Shown: positions 11,800 to 21,793 of the stretch, piece after piece
Numbering within the stretch: the stretch's first letter is position 1
Layout of the letters: the number at the start of each line of letters is the position of its first letter
Origin: Aselliscus stoliczkanus
Taxonomy: Eukaryota > Chordata > Mammalia > Chiroptera > Hipposideridae
Assembly: GCA_033961575.1 (NCBI GenBank)
Contig: CM066740.1
Location: 61,139,213 to 61,203,212, forward strand
Length of the DNA stretch: 64,000 bases
Direction of reading: 5' to 3'
Made by a program: the position numbers and the translations under genes
The notes under the pieces: generated by a model
What the model saw: only the letters and a program-made list of their open reading frames with translations
Databases searched by the model: none
What the model was told of the DNA's origin: nothing

Positions 11800-12449
11800 C
11801 TCCCGAGATGGGAATCCAATTATTAAACACTGATTTGTTCGGGCCTCTCCCCTCTGAAATGTGGGCACTCTTATTGGGTCGTAGTAGTTCTACCATCAAA
11901 GGACTAACTATTCACCCTGGGGTAATCGACCAAGATTACCAAGAAAAAATAAAAATTATGGCCTCTACTCGAAAAAAAATTATTGATTTACCTGTTGGGA
12001 CTCGTGTCGCTCAGTTGTTACTTTTGCCACTGCCCAAGCTCCCTAACGCTATTCAACATACCAATAGGGGTAACAATGGGTTCGGCTCTTCCGATGCTTA
12101 TTGGATACAACAAATTAAAACTCAAAGACCTCAAATGACCATCTACATCAATGGAAAGAAATTCCAGGGAATTTTAGATACTAGAGCCGACGTGTCCGTT
12201 ATTTCCTCATATCATTGGCCAAAATCTTGGCCTACCAAAACAAGTTACTCTTATTTACAAGGTATTGGACAGTCTCAGTCCCCATTACAAAGTGTTTCCT
12301 ATCTCACTTGGACAAGTGAGACTGGACAAAAAGGAGTTTTCCAACCCTATATAGTAAAAAAGTTGCCTGTTAACCTATGGGGGAGGGATGTCATGAGTAA
12401 CATGCATATGTATATAGGTGGTCCTGATGTCCATCAGGCTTTTTCTTAG
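11616..12449 (+). CDS. pro: dUTPase-protease (pro) frame, catalytic motif altered
   Basis: This frame is reached from gag by -1 slippage at 11667, so its first Met is not the real start. The N-terminal part is a betaretroviral dUTPase, which hydrolyses dUTP: AGLD at residues 49-52, GRSS at 88-91, GVIDQDY at 102-108, and the Gly-rich RGNNGFGSS at 151-159. The aspartic protease follows, and its active-site loop reads Asp-Thr-Arg-Ala-Asp (residues 188-192). The residue after Asp-Thr is almost invariably Gly in this family. The Arg codon is AGA at 12183-12185, so the protease is probably dead in this copy although the frame is open. The frame ends soon after the conserved WGRD segment, and I see no long Gly-rich (G-patch) extension. 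Confidence 0.9.
   Translation: MSISYRRGGPRHTTVGKLPEGPASGPSKSIRGNGKRAIQSLSRATPGSAGLDISVSRHTVLTPEMGIQLLNTDLFGPLPSEMWALLLGRSSSTIKGLTIHPGVIDQDYQEKIKIMASTRKKIIDLPVGTRVAQLLLLPLPKLPNAIQHTNRGNNGFGSSDAYWIQQIKTQRPQMTIYINGKKFQGILDTRADVSVISSYHWPKSWPTKTSYSYLQGIGQSQSPLQSVSYLTWTSETGQKGVFQPYIVKKLPVNLWGRDVMSNMHMYIGGPDVHQAFS
11661..11695 (+). promoter_or_regulatory. gag-pro -1 frameshift signal
   Basis: GGGAAAC at 11661-11667 is in the exact phase for tandem -1 slippage in the gag frame (G GGA AAC). Five bases later an 8-bp perfect stem can form between GAGGGGCC (11673-11680) and GGCCCCTC (11688-11695) with a 7-base loop. Slippage here moves ribosomes into the dUTPase-protease frame. The same heptamer is known from type D betaretroviruses. 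Confidence 0.88.
12437..12443 (+). promoter_or_regulatory. Candidate pro-pol -1 frameshift site
   Basis: The pol frame is open only downstream of a stop at 12425-12427, and the pro frame stops at 12447-12449, so slippage must occur in about 20 bases. GGCTTTT (G GCT TTT in the pro phase) is the best candidate: the second codon can re-pair perfectly and the first imperfectly. It is not a canonical XXXYYYZ heptamer. Mouse mammary tumour virus also uses an imperfect first triplet at its pro-pol site. Confidence 0.5.
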
Positions 12450-14918
12450 GGGCTACGATCATTCCTGTCCCTCATGCTGACCCCATTCAATGGAAGACGG
12501 ATCAGCCTGTGTGGGTTGATCAGTGGCCCTTAAAATCTGAAAAGTTGGAAGCAGCGATTCAGTTGGTACAGGAACAGCTGGAAGCTGGTCATATTGAACC
12601 TTCCAACTCCCCTTGGAACTCTCCTATTTTCGTTATAAAAAAGAAGTCAGGAAAATGACGGCTGTTACAGGATCTTAGAAAAGTAAATAAAACCATGTAT
12701 ACCATGGGAGCCCTTCAACCTGGCCTACCTACACCCATGGCCATTCCTCAAGATACTCATAAGATAATTGTAGACCTTAAAGACTGCTTCTATACCATCC
12801 CTTTACATCCTAAAGACAAAGAGCGGTTCGCTTTCAGTATACCAGCCATTAACCTTCGTGAGCCTATAAAACGGTATCAATGGAAAGTTCTTCCTCAAGG
12901 GATGGCCAATAGTCCTACCTTATGTCAAAAATATGTAACACAAGCCATCCAGCCCGTTAGGAAAAAATTTCCTACCATCTACATCATCCATTACATGGAT
13001 GACATTCTCCTAGCACACGCCAGTCATTATTATCTAACCCAGGCTTTTGGTGAGTTAAAGGAGTCATTGACTAAATTTGGATTATACATAGCCCCTGAAA
13101 AGGTCCAATCACATGCCCCGTACAACTACCTTGGCTATTTATTGGCACCAAAACAATTTTCTCCCCAAAAGATACAAATACGAACCCAACATTTAACCAC
13201 CCTCAATGACTTTCAAAAAGTTCTTGGCGATATCAATTGGATATGCCCTTCCTTAAACATTACTACAAAACAACTGTTGCCCCTTTTTAATATACTTCAA
13301 GGTGATTCAGATCCTACCTCACCTCGTACCCTAACCAAGGAAGGAAAAGATGCCTTAAAATTGGTAGAGTCTGCACTTTCCTCAGCCACGTTACAGTATT
13401 GTGACTATTCACAGCCTTGGGATCTAATCATTTTAGCCACCCATCACACATCTACTGGCACGCTCTATCAACAAGGAGTCCTTTACTGGATACACGGTAA
13501 TGTCACTCCTTCCCGCACCCTGGTGCCATATTATGAGCTTGTCGCCAAACGTATACAACAAGGGCACAAAGCTAGTATCCTTTACTTAGGAATGGAGCCC
13601 TCTTCCATCGTCCTCCCTTACACTGCCCAACAATTGGAGTGGCTTTTAAACATGTGTGATACCTTCGCCCTATCCTTGGCACATTTTCCAGGTACCATTA
13701 AACATCATTTACCTAATGATAAAATCTTACAATTCCTTAAAGTTACCCCCTTTATTATTCCTCATGCCGTGTCCCCTAAACCCCTACCTGACGCAGTTAC
13801 TGTTTTCACCGACGGCTCTTCCAATGGGAAGGCAGTTCTTATCACCCCCACAAGTGTTCAACAATGGCAGACTTCTTATACGTCGGCTCAACAGACTGAA
13901 CTGTTTGCTGTTTTTCAAACATTACACCTTTTCTCTAGACCTTTAAATGTCTACTCTGATAGTCAATATGTTGTACTGGCGTTACAACATTTGGAAGTCG
14001 TCCCCATCCTAAAAAACTCCAACAGTGTTATCTTAACTTTGTTCGGTCAGATTCAAAGCCTATTACGCCAACGCCAAGACCCGATTTTTATAGGCCATCT
14101 GAGAGGCCATACAAATCTTCCCGGTCCCCTTTCTGCTGGTAATGCACTTGCTGATAATTATACTAGATTGACCATGTTTCTTATATGTTCAGCTGTAGAT
14201 CAAGCTGCCGCCTCTCATGCGATTCATCATCAATCAGCTCAATCATTAAAACTCCAATTTTCCATCACTCGAAAACAGGCACGAACCATTGTCAAAACAT
14301 GCCCTAATTGTGCTCCTTTATTACCTGTCCCACATTTTGGAGTCAACCCTCGCGGGTTACGCCCCAATGACTTGTGGCAAATGGATGTCACACATATACC
14401 CTCATTCGGCCGTTTACGATATGTACATGTGACCATTGACACCTATTCTCATTTTATGTGGGCTACATGTCTTAGTTCTAAAAAGGCCCGTGCCGTACAA
14501 CACCATTTACTAAATTGTTTTTCTGTCATGGGCATCCCCAAAGTTTTAAAAACTAATAATGGCCCGGCATATACCAACAAATCTTTTCAACAATTTACCC
14601 GCCAGTTTTCTAGCACCTTAAAGACAGACATTCCTTATAACCCACAGGGCCAAGGTATTGTCGAACGCACACACAACACGTTAAAAACACAACTTACTAA
14701 ATTAAAAAGGGGGAGTCTACTATACAATACACCACAGGCACATTTATCACATGCCCTATACACTTTAAATTTTCTTCAACTCGACAAAGACGGTCGGTCA
14801 GCAGCTGACCGCTTTTGGCACCCCAAAAAACACAAACATCCTCTTGTGTATTGGAAGGACCCCCTCACGGGACAACGGCATGGCCCTGATCCCGTGCTAA
14901 TGTGGGGGCGAGGTTATG

Positions 14919-14936
14919 TTTGTGTTTTTCCCACAG
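14919..14936 (+). promoter_or_regulatory. Candidate env splice acceptor
   Basis: A T/C-rich tract with CCACAG ends at 14936, and an ATG in the env frame follows at once (14937). Spliced env mRNA would thus begin its exon on a start codon. This favours a start at 14937 or at the next Met (14979) over the upstream Met at 14916, which lies inside the acceptor. Confidence 0.6.
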
Positions 14937-16733
14937 ATGCTCCCAGTCCCCGGTGGTTACCAGAAAGGTGCGTACAACATGCCCAAGAGCAAAGCGGCCC
15001 GTCAGCAGAGACGCCTGAGGCGCCTTGAGAATGCCATGTCCAGACTGCGCCTTCAGGACCAACAACCGCCGCGCAATAAAACTCCTGTTACGAGAGCCCA
15101 TGTACGGGGCCTACTGCTGTTGACCGCTGCCTTATGGGTAACCTATATGCCCCCAATAATCAAGGCTAATGAGACGTATTGGGCCTATTTGCCCAATCCT
15201 CCATTACTGCATCCAGTTACATGGGAAGACCAAAGAATCCCTGTCTATGTTAATGATACCAAAACTCTGGGTCTCCCGTCTTCTGACCACATCTGGCTCC
15301 AGTGGCACGCTGGGCTTAACTATTCAGGAGTTAGTATGCACCTTCCTATCTGTTTTTCACGCAATAACAGTAACTGTACTATTATTCAGAGAGTGGATAA
15401 CATGGATACAAATCAAACTGTGAGTGGAATCCATTGGGACGTGGACATGTTATACCCAAAATTTAATTGCTCCTTAAAAACCGTGGGCAAACCCCCCCAA
15501 AGGATCCGCCCCTGCATGCCCCGCAACACGTACTCCGATCGAATGATCGAATGGAGGACCTGCCATGCCAATACATCTGTCTGCAACCAGATTATCTGTG
15601 ATTGGACTGAGATGGGTTCCGATTGTCAGCCTACCCAACAAGTGGCGGGACTCTGGACTGGTAATAATCATACCTGGCAGTCGGACCTTTGGAAGCTGGT
15701 TACAGCTATGGATTATATTACTATATCTAGAGCTAATGTCTCCTTTGCTCCTACCACAGGCGTCTTAAGTGGGTCGGGAAGTTCTTGGAATGTAAGTGTA
15801 TCTGCCTGTGTCCCTGAACCATACGCCCTTGTAATCGGAGAGGTACGAATATTGGCAGATACACAGGGAGTCCTAACTACAACATGTACTCAATGTATTC
15901 TTACTAATTGTGTAAATAGCACAAAACGTGATGTTTTAATTGTTATCCAACCCTCCTTTGTATTTCTCCCTACTAACATTACAGGCCCTTGGTATGATGA
16001 CAAAGGCCTAGCTGTGTTACAACAAGCCCAGATACAGTTAATCAGGGGAAAAAGATTCATCGGACTCTTAATAGCTGGAATAACCGCTCTGGTAACCATG
16101 ATTGCAACCGCCGCCACGGCGGCCGTCGCACTGTCAACAGGTATTCAGACGGCTGACTATGTAAACCAACTTTCAGCTAACATTACCCAGGTCTTGGAGA
16201 CCCAAGAGGACTGGGATCATAAGATAGAACAGAGATTAAATGCCTTGTATGACACAGTCCAACTACTTGGAGATGAGATAGTCAGTATAGAAACACGCTC
16301 CTCCCTTACCTGCCACGCTGCTTTCACTTATGTGTGTGTCACACCGGTACGATATAACGCTTCCCGATATGAGTGGGAAAAGGTTAAAAATCACTTAAAT
16401 GGCATCTGGCATAACTCTAATACATCCCTTGACATTCGAGAACTACACAATGAAATCCAAGCTTTGGCGTCTGCGCCGCGGTTAAATATTGATATTGCTA
16501 AAGAAGCACAAAATTTTCTTTATACACTCTCTAGTACCTTCCCTTCTATGAGACAATGGGGGACGCAACTCATCGGGTTGTGCGTTATCGGTATTGGACT
16601 CATAGTGTTATGTATGATATTGCTGTGCTGTTGTCGTATGATGCTTTCCCAGTTCTCCCAAATCTGGATAAAAATGACACGTCTTAATTTGGAACAAGAC
16701 AAAAACAAAAACCCTCTCATAACCTCCATTTAA
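14937..16733 (+). CDS. env: Env glycoprotein, intact frame
   Basis: Env is the surface/transmembrane fusion glycoprotein. The frame is open from 14916; I take 14937 because it abuts the splice acceptor, and Met at 14979 is a good alternative. Numbering from 14916, a basic Arg-rich leader at 29-47 precedes a hydrophobic signal segment at 64-84. The surface subunit has about a dozen Asn-X-Ser/Thr sites and a CTQC motif (324-327). RGKR at 377-380 is a furin-type cleavage site followed by a hydrophobic Ala/Gly-rich fusion peptide. The transmembrane subunit has two Cys seven residues apart (C466, C474), a heptad-like region and a membrane helix at about 549-573 followed by a Cys cluster and a short tail. 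The type resembles class II Env of the mammary tumour/jaagsiekte group. No break was seen. Confidence 0.93.
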   Translation: MLPVPGGYQKGAYNMPKSKAARQQRRLRRLENAMSRLRLQDQQPPRNKTPVTRAHVRGLLLLTAALWVTYMPPIIKANETYWAYLPNPPLLHPVTWEDQRIPVYVNDTKTLGLPSSDHIWLQWHAGLNYSGVSMHLPICFSRNNSNCTIIQRVDNMDTNQTVSGIHWDVDMLYPKFNCSLKTVGKPPQRIRPCMPRNTYSDRMIEWRTCHANTSVCNQIICDWTEMGSDCQPTQQVAGLWTGNNHTWQSDLWKLVTAMDYITISRANVSFAPTTGVLSGSGSSWNVSVSACVPEPYALVIGEVRILADTQGVLTTTCTQCILTNCVNSTKRDVLIVIQPSFVFLPTNITGPWYDDKGLAVLQQAQIQLIRGKRFIGLLIAGITALVTMIATAATAAVALSTGIQTADYVNQLSANITQVLETQEDWDHKIEQRLNALYDTVQLLGDEIVSIETRSSLTCHAAFTYVCVTPVRYNASRYEWEKVKNHLNGIWHNSNTSLDIRELHNEIQALASAPRLNIDIAKEAQNFLYTLSSTFPSMRQWGTQLIGLCVIGIGLIVLCMILLCCCRMMLSQFSQIWIKMTRLNLEQDKNKNPLITSI

Positions 16734-16742
16734 ATAAAATAT

Positions 16743-16753
16743 AAAAGGGGGAA
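16743..16753 (+). promoter_or_regulatory. Polypurine tract
   Basis: AAAAGGGGGAA lies immediately before the 3' LTR and would prime plus-strand DNA synthesis. Confidence 0.85.
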
Positions 16754-16754
16754 T

Positions 16755-17214
16755 TTTGGAGAGCCGCGGGACGTCGCTGGGCCTTCTTGGGGCAGGGAAA
16801 GAGGCCGCAGCCTACCCTGAAAGGGGTTTGGCAAGGCGCCTTAAATCTCTGAAAGCGCACTCCAGGTGCGTATCCTCAAAATGGGGTCTGGCGAGGCCTA
16901 CGTGCCTCCACAGTAATCAACAAACAGGATGTTCTAGTAGATAGCTGGGAAAGCAGTCATAAGAGGCAAACAAGGAGATACCAAGAAGATGAATAACGCA
17001 GTCGACCTTGTAGCTTGTACACACATGTTGGCATGTCTCCCAGAGTTTGGCCTTGCACCCATACAAACTGTATAAAGCTTGCTGTGTTTTAAAATAAAGT
17101 GCCTTCTCGCAGCATCCCTGCTGAGAAGCCCTCCCGGCTCTGCTTTTCTGTGTCTTTCTTTTCTTCAGCCTCTGGTGGCTCCTGGAACCTTCGTGTCGGA
17201 GCTGGACTCCGACA
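16755..17214 (+). repeat. 3' LTR of the provirus (460 bp)
   Basis: It matches the 5' LTR except at six positions, five of them transitions. It starts TTTGGAG where the 5' copy starts TGTGGAG, so the terminal TG is mutated. TATAAA is at 17071-17076 and AATAAA at 17093-17098. It ends GGACTCCGACA, followed by the CCCTCC target duplication. Confidence 0.95.
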
Positions 17215-17220
17215 CCCTCC

Positions 17221-17777
17221 TATACACTGCACATGTGCAAGCTCCACACAAGCGGAACAATGGTCCCCAAACCTCCAGCTTCTGCACCAAAGGTGCTCAG
17301 TTCAGACCTTCCCCACAGGCTCCTGGGCCAGGCTCACATAGCTACTCCCTCCAACAGGAACCGGGTGCGTGCTCACCAGTGAGCGAACCCGTGCGCTGTG
17401 CCACTGGTTCTCCAGCCGCCCTTAGCCTCACTGAGCCAAGCAAAGAGAGTCCTCACTCATTTCTAATGCCTGCTACCCTAGAACTCCTCTTCCTGGCAAA
17501 TCAAGTCTGGGCTGGTAAGCTCCGTGTGGAGCTGGAGGGTCTCTCCCCCAACTAGAGAAGCGTCCCCACTGCTGGGGTGTCCCTCACGGGGCTCACACTC
17601 TCTTGTCTGTGCCCCTCCTACCAGACTTGACATGGCCTTCTCTTTAGGTCCTTCGTTTAGAGATTCTGTTCATCTAATGTTCTGAGCTTAAATGTTGTAT
17701 AAATTATTTGTAATTTTGAGGTGATCCTGGGAGGCAGTTTGGAAAGCATCCGTCTATTCCACCATCTTACTGCTACT
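17221..17777 (-). mobile_element. L1 5' UTR, outer half, split off by the provirus
   Basis: This continues the 5' UTR that stops at 9105 and aligns with 1-966 and with the start of the L1 at 27649. On the minus strand the element begins near 17777 with the AGATGGTGGAATAG-type head. With 2591-9105 it forms one full-length L1. Confidence 0.88.
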
Positions 17778-18020
17778 CCCCAAATAAACATCTTAAAACC
17801 AAAAAAGATTTTAAGAAAGGAGAAAACCATTAACATTTTAATATGCAGTATATACCTATAACAAAAGATGAATACAAGTTATGTTTGACTTCTGCAATTA
17901 CAGAAGGTGTGCCAAAAGGTTACCATCAGTGTCCAAGCACTTCTGAATACAACAAACTACTGCTCGAACATATGTAACATCTCTTAAAATGTTTATACTT
18001 TTTTTGGCACCCCTACTATA
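17778..18020. mobile_element. Possible DNA-transposon remnant
   Basis: This block is unlike L1 or the LTRs here. Its right edge (near 18013) reads TTTTTTTGGCACCCC followed by TA, which looks like a mariner/MITE-type terminal repeat and TA target. The left end is missing or truncated at the L1 head. I recognise the general style, not the family. Confidence 0.35.
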
Positions 18021-18650
18021 TATGGGTTTATTTCTGAGGTTTCAATTCTATTCTACTGGTCTGTGTGTCTGTTTTTCTGCCAATACCATGCTGGTTTGGT
18101 TATTGTCACTTTGTACTACAAGTTGAAATCAAGGAGTATGATACCTCCAGCCTTCTTTTTTCTTAGGGTTGCTAAGGCTCTTTGGGGTCTTTTGTGATTC
18201 CCTACAAATCTGATTATTTTTTTGTTCTACTTCTTTAAAATAAAAGTTACTGAGGTTTTGATGGGGATTGCATTAAAATATAAATTTCTTTAGGTAATAT
18301 GGCCAATGTAACTATGATTATTCTTCCAATCCATGAATGTGGAATATCTTTCCATTTCTTTGTGGCTTCTCCAATTTCCTTTAAAAAGTCTTATAAATTT
18401 CTTGTATAGGTACTTCATATCCCTTCTTAAGGATATTCCCACGTATTTTATTCTTTTTGTTGCAACTGCAAAAGAAATCATTTCTTTTATTTGTTTTTCT
18501 GAAATTTCATTGACAGTATATAGGAATGCAATCGATTTTTTTTGTACATTGATTTTGTATCCAGCAACTTTACTGTATTCTATTGTTGTTTCTAATAGTT
18601 TTTTGGTGGTGTTTAGGGCTTTGTATATAAAGAATCACGTCATCCTCAAA
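18021..18650 (-). mobile_element. Old L1 ORF2 fragment
   Basis: The minus strand matches the L1 ORF2 segment seen at 4290-4900 and 47190-47800, but with many stops. It is truncated on both sides, and a SINE is inserted at its left-reading end. Confidence 0.75.
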
Positions 18651-18664
18651 AAATAACAATTTAA

Positions 18665-18800
18665 CGGCCGGCCAAGTGGCGCGGTGGTTTAGCACTGGAT
18701 TGGGAAGCTGGTGGCCCCGGTTCGGGTCCCACATATGAGGGCCAGTGACACTGCCCTCAAAAAAACAAAACAAAAAGAATACTACCAAAGGTATTCTTCA
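18665..18800 (+). mobile_element. SINE A, plus strand
   Basis: A tRNA-like head (GGCCGGCCAAGTGGCGCGG) is followed by the CACATATGAGGGCCAG body and an A-rich tail. AAAATAACAATTTAA flanks it on both sides (about 18650-18664 and 18802-18816). Confidence 0.9.
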
Positions 18801-18816
18801 AAATAACAATTTAAGG

Positions 18817-18975
18817 GGGTTCCGGTAAGATGGCAGAATAGAGAGACACTTTCCCAACTGCCCCTGTGCCAGGCTCCAAGTGAAGCAGAGACACCAGAAG
18901 CAGTGGCAGAGAAGCTCTACGACTGGGGCCGGGAGAGCCTGAGCATCCCTACCTAGGAAGTCCACCTGGGGTGCC
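18817..18975 (+). mobile_element. Probable L1 5' head of another subfamily
   Basis: It starts GGTTCCGGTAAGATGGCAG, the usual style of a mammalian L1 5' end, but what follows does not match the other L1 5' UTRs in the window. It is cut after about 160 bases by the LTR at 18976. Confidence 0.5.
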
Positions 18976-20107
18976 TGTTTGGAGCCGTCAGCACCACAAT
19001 ATGTGACAAAATTTCATGGTCAGTTATAGTCTCTATTCCTATGAGCCCATGTGCCTTCTATTGACATCAGTTCTTGTGGGCGACAGTGCATTCACTATAC
19101 TTATGGCAAGTGCATGTGGTAACCCAGTGAGAGATGGCTATGTCAGCCAATGACGGGTAAGATTTCCCAAGGAGGAAACAACCCAAGTTGGGCTGTAGTC
19201 CCCCTGGGAACCCCAAGACTGAGAAAAAGGAGACTCAAGCCTCTTGGAAACAGAGGCTCAGACCCCTGACCACATAGGCCAAAAGCCTGTCTGTGAGAAA
19301 CTGACAGCCTGCCTATGAAAAACTGATGATAACATCAGTCCATTGAGCTCACTTGCCTAAGATAATCACAGTGAGAAGTCTCCTTGGAGACTAAGGTCTC
19401 TAGGCCATGAGAGTTCCGATAAGAAACAACTTGCTGACCATGGGGCATGTTAATCAATAGCCTTATTTGAATTCTTTGCCTTGTATCTTGTTGCAGCAAC
19501 AGATATTGAAGCTTTCACTGAGAAACAGATGCTACCTCCATAGGATAAGAGAGGTGTGAGACCCCCCCCCCTTGGTTGCTAGGTATTGTATTTACATAGG
19601 AATAGACTTTAGATACTTTTACCCTAAACACAGTCACTGCTAGTCTCTTAGTAATAGCTCAAGTATATGCCCTGTGAGTCTTACAATTGTGTTTAGCTGC
19701 TAGAATTTAGGATAATTATTAGATAGTCAAGATAGTCATGATAAACATTCTTTAGGAGATATGCAGAAACTAAGTCTGGGCCTCATAGAGATTTTCATAG
19801 TAGAAGACAAGATAATCCTTTAATGGAAGAGCAAGTCACAGTGCACCCTGGAGAGAGCAATTACTAGGAAGTAAAGACTGTGAAAGCCCTGAGAAAGAGA
19901 CAACATCAAACTCATGTGAAATGTAACGTGTGACTTGTGATTGAGGTATTGGTAAAGAGTCCTTATAAAGGGGACATGCTGTAACAATAAAGTGTAACAC
20001 TACTCTGAAACTCTCCCTGGTGTCTCCACTCTCTTCTTCTTTCTTCTTGCCAATGCCTTCCCCACCTGAGGGAACCCCTGGACCCAAGGAGGCTGGTCCC
20101 CCACAGG
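18976..20107 (+). repeat. ~1.1-kb retroviral LTR, plus strand (solo or orphan)
   Basis: It aligns along most of its length with the minus-strand LTR at 43757-44861. Both begin TGTTTGG and share the GAGCCCATGTGCC-like and ACATAGGC-type blocks. TATAAA is at 19964-19969 and AATAAA at 19986-19991. The 3' edge near 20107 is placed by alignment and is approximate. No internal retroviral sequence follows. The flanks GGTGCC and GGCGCC may be a mutated target duplication. Confidence 0.75.
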
Positions 20108-21634
20108 CGCCCAGGTCCCACCAGTCAGCCCTGCAGTGCAAGGGACTGCCTTGCCTTCTCTCTGTGCCTTGGGGCAGCAAGGGGCACAGGGGTGAGATGG
20201 AGACCCAAGAAACCAGAGCTGCACTTATAGGCAGGTGAATGCCCTGCAGGAACTACCACAAAGATCAAATTTTCCCTTTCCAGAGAGAGGCAAGTCTCTC
20301 TCAGTCCTCAGCTTCTCTGTATCTGATGTCCCTGTCCCCCTCCATTGCAGCCTGGGAGCACAGCTTCTTCTACCCAGACCTGACCCTTCTTCCTAGGTTG
20401 CAGCCCTCACGTGGCCTGGATCCCATGTGAGTATCTAATTTCCTGGACTTTGTTCCCCCAAGTCCTGCCGGTAATAGCTTTCTACACTCCCCAACTTTTC
20501 CAGCTCAGCATCCCAGGCATAGCTTTCCATCCTGGAGCTGGTGTGCGGTCAGAGCCCATCCCCAGCTGGAATCTCTGTTCACCAACAAGGTCCAGAGCCT
20601 GGAGTCACTGCCCTGCCAGGCTTGCTGCCCTCCCCCGCTATACACAGTGACCCTCCTCTCCAGGTCCTGCCTTGGAACTCCCTCTGAGACATGTGTCTGT
20701 GGGGAGGTCTCTGTATGTGTCCCAGATTCTGCCCCATGTCCCCAAATGGTGGACACCTGTCCCATTGGATCTCATCATTCATGCTGCCCTAGGCCTGTGA
20801 GCCTTTGGGGTTGGCTTTAGTCAGGCAGGGCCAGATGACTCAGGCCCCTCCTCTCCCACCAGGAGGGCCTGGTCTTATGGGGAAACACATGATTCACACA
20901 ACCCACTCTATCTGTGATTTTCTTTCCTAGGTTACCTCATTTTCAGGACCTGGGTATGAGGGCACTGCAGCTTGATGGCCATCTCCACCCAGAAGCTTTC
21001 CTGTGTGTCACCTGAGGGTGTAGAGACAAGATCCAGCTCCCAGGCATGGGCAAACTTTGCTGTGAAAATTGAAAATGGTGAAATTTCACATAAGAATTTA
21101 AATTTCTGCCTTGGCTTGAGAAATTGGAATATGTGGCCATACTGGGCCCATGTTTCTGCTGTGAGCCCTTCAATGGGGCACATGATCTGCAGCTGGCTGT
21201 AGGTCCCCTTCCCTCAGCCCCAGCAGACATCTCTTCTGTGACCTCTGATGACACAGCTGGTTCCAGAGAAAGGTGGATGGTGATCAGTGTATGGGAAGAG
21301 AGATGACTCCACAGCTAGCTACCCTGGAGGACTTCTCATAAGATACAGCCCAGGTGGAATCCTGAAGGCCAAGGGAGTCAGGTGGCCCAAAGTTTGGTCC
21401 AGCGAGGTGGTATCTTGCAACTCATGATAAGCTTCCACTCATTCCTCTTGTGGTTGTTGTGCCTTCATCCTCCTGAAAAGATGATTGGCACCCAACTAGC
21501 AGAATCACCAACTTCAAGGTTCACGTTCCACTACCTCACTCACTTCCCTACCAGGCTTATGGTCATTATCTCAGTCCTCCTCCAACTAGCATCATTATTT
21601 CTTTATACACTCTTTATCCCGTACTTAAGTTTTT
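20108..21634. other. Unassigned GC-rich, apparently single-copy DNA
   Basis: I recognise no repeat family here and no coding frame longer than about 100 codons. A pyrimidine tract ending TTTCCTAG at about 20930 looks like a splice acceptor, but the following frames are short and not recognised. It could be intronic or flanking DNA of a host gene outside the window. Confidence 0.4.
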
Positions 21635-21647
21635 AAAGGATACTGTA

Positions 21648-21780
21648 GGGCCGGCTGAGTGGCGCGGTGGCTAAACGCTGGCTTGGGAAGCCAGCAGTCC
21701 CGGTTCGGTCCCACATCTGAGACTGCCCTCAAAAAACAAATAAATAAAATAAAATAAAATAAAATAAAATAAAATAAAAT
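21648..21780 (+). mobile_element. SINE A with (AAAAT)n tail, plus strand
   Basis: The head begins GGGCCGGCTGAGTGGCGCGG and the body has a small deletion before the tail. The tail is a run of AAAAT units from about 21736. It is flanked by AAAGGATACTGTA (21635-21647 and 21781-21793). Confidence 0.92.
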
Positions 21781-21793
21781 AAAGGATACTGTA

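Larger units (their letters stand above)
12428..15028 (+). pseudogene. pol: Pol: reverse transcriptase, RNase H, integrase; one internal stop
   Basis: Pol copies the RNA genome and integrates the DNA. The frame opens at 12428 after the pro-pol shift. A single in-frame TGA at 12656-12658 interrupts the fingers region of reverse transcriptase; from there the frame is open for more than 780 codons to 15028. The YMDD active site is at 12992-13003. RNase H shows the acidic residues in FTDGSS (Asp at 13811), QTELFAV, SDSQYV and NALADNY. Integrase shows an HHCC zinc region ending CPNC, then Asp at 14384-14386 and Glu at 14663-14665. The middle member of the Asp-Asp-Glu triad is Asn (14555-14557). 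The stop and the triad change both disable the enzyme. The end overlaps env. Confidence 0.93.
9106..17220 (+). mobile_element. Betaretrovirus-like (class II) endogenous provirus
   Basis: This is a complete provirus: 5' LTR, Lys-type primer site, gag, pro with dUTPase, pol, env, polypurine tract and 3' LTR. It is bounded by the target duplication CCCTCC at 9106-9111 and 17215-17220. The gag, pro and pol frames are each shifted by -1, as in betaretroviruses. The two 460-bp LTRs differ at six positions by my alignment (about 1.3%), so insertion was geologically recent. It lies antisense inside an L1 5' UTR. gag and env are open throughout. Protease, reverse transcriptase and integrase each carry a lesion, so the copy is replication-defective as it stands. 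Confidence 0.96.

Noticed and set aside
12695..15028. Pol starting at the Met at 12695
   Set aside because: Reverse-transcriptase sequence in the same frame continues upstream of the TGA at 12656; the Met is only the first one after the stop.
14937..16733. Env as a domesticated syncytin-like host gene
   Set aside because: The insertion is young with both LTRs, so an open frame needs no selection; no evidence of host regulation is visible.
9106..17220. Clear APOBEC hypermutation of the provirus
   Set aside because: Only three inferred G-to-A lesions with differing contexts, and gag and env have no stops; kept only as a question for alignment.
2626..17791. AAATAAACAT as the target duplication of the provirus-split L1
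   Set aside because: The left copy lies in a tail sequence shared with another L1 3' end (near 54800), so it is probably element sequence and the match is chance.
18665..18740. tRNA gene (head of SINE A has A/B-box-like motifs)
   Set aside because: The same head recurs in many copies with a SINE body, A-tail and target duplications.
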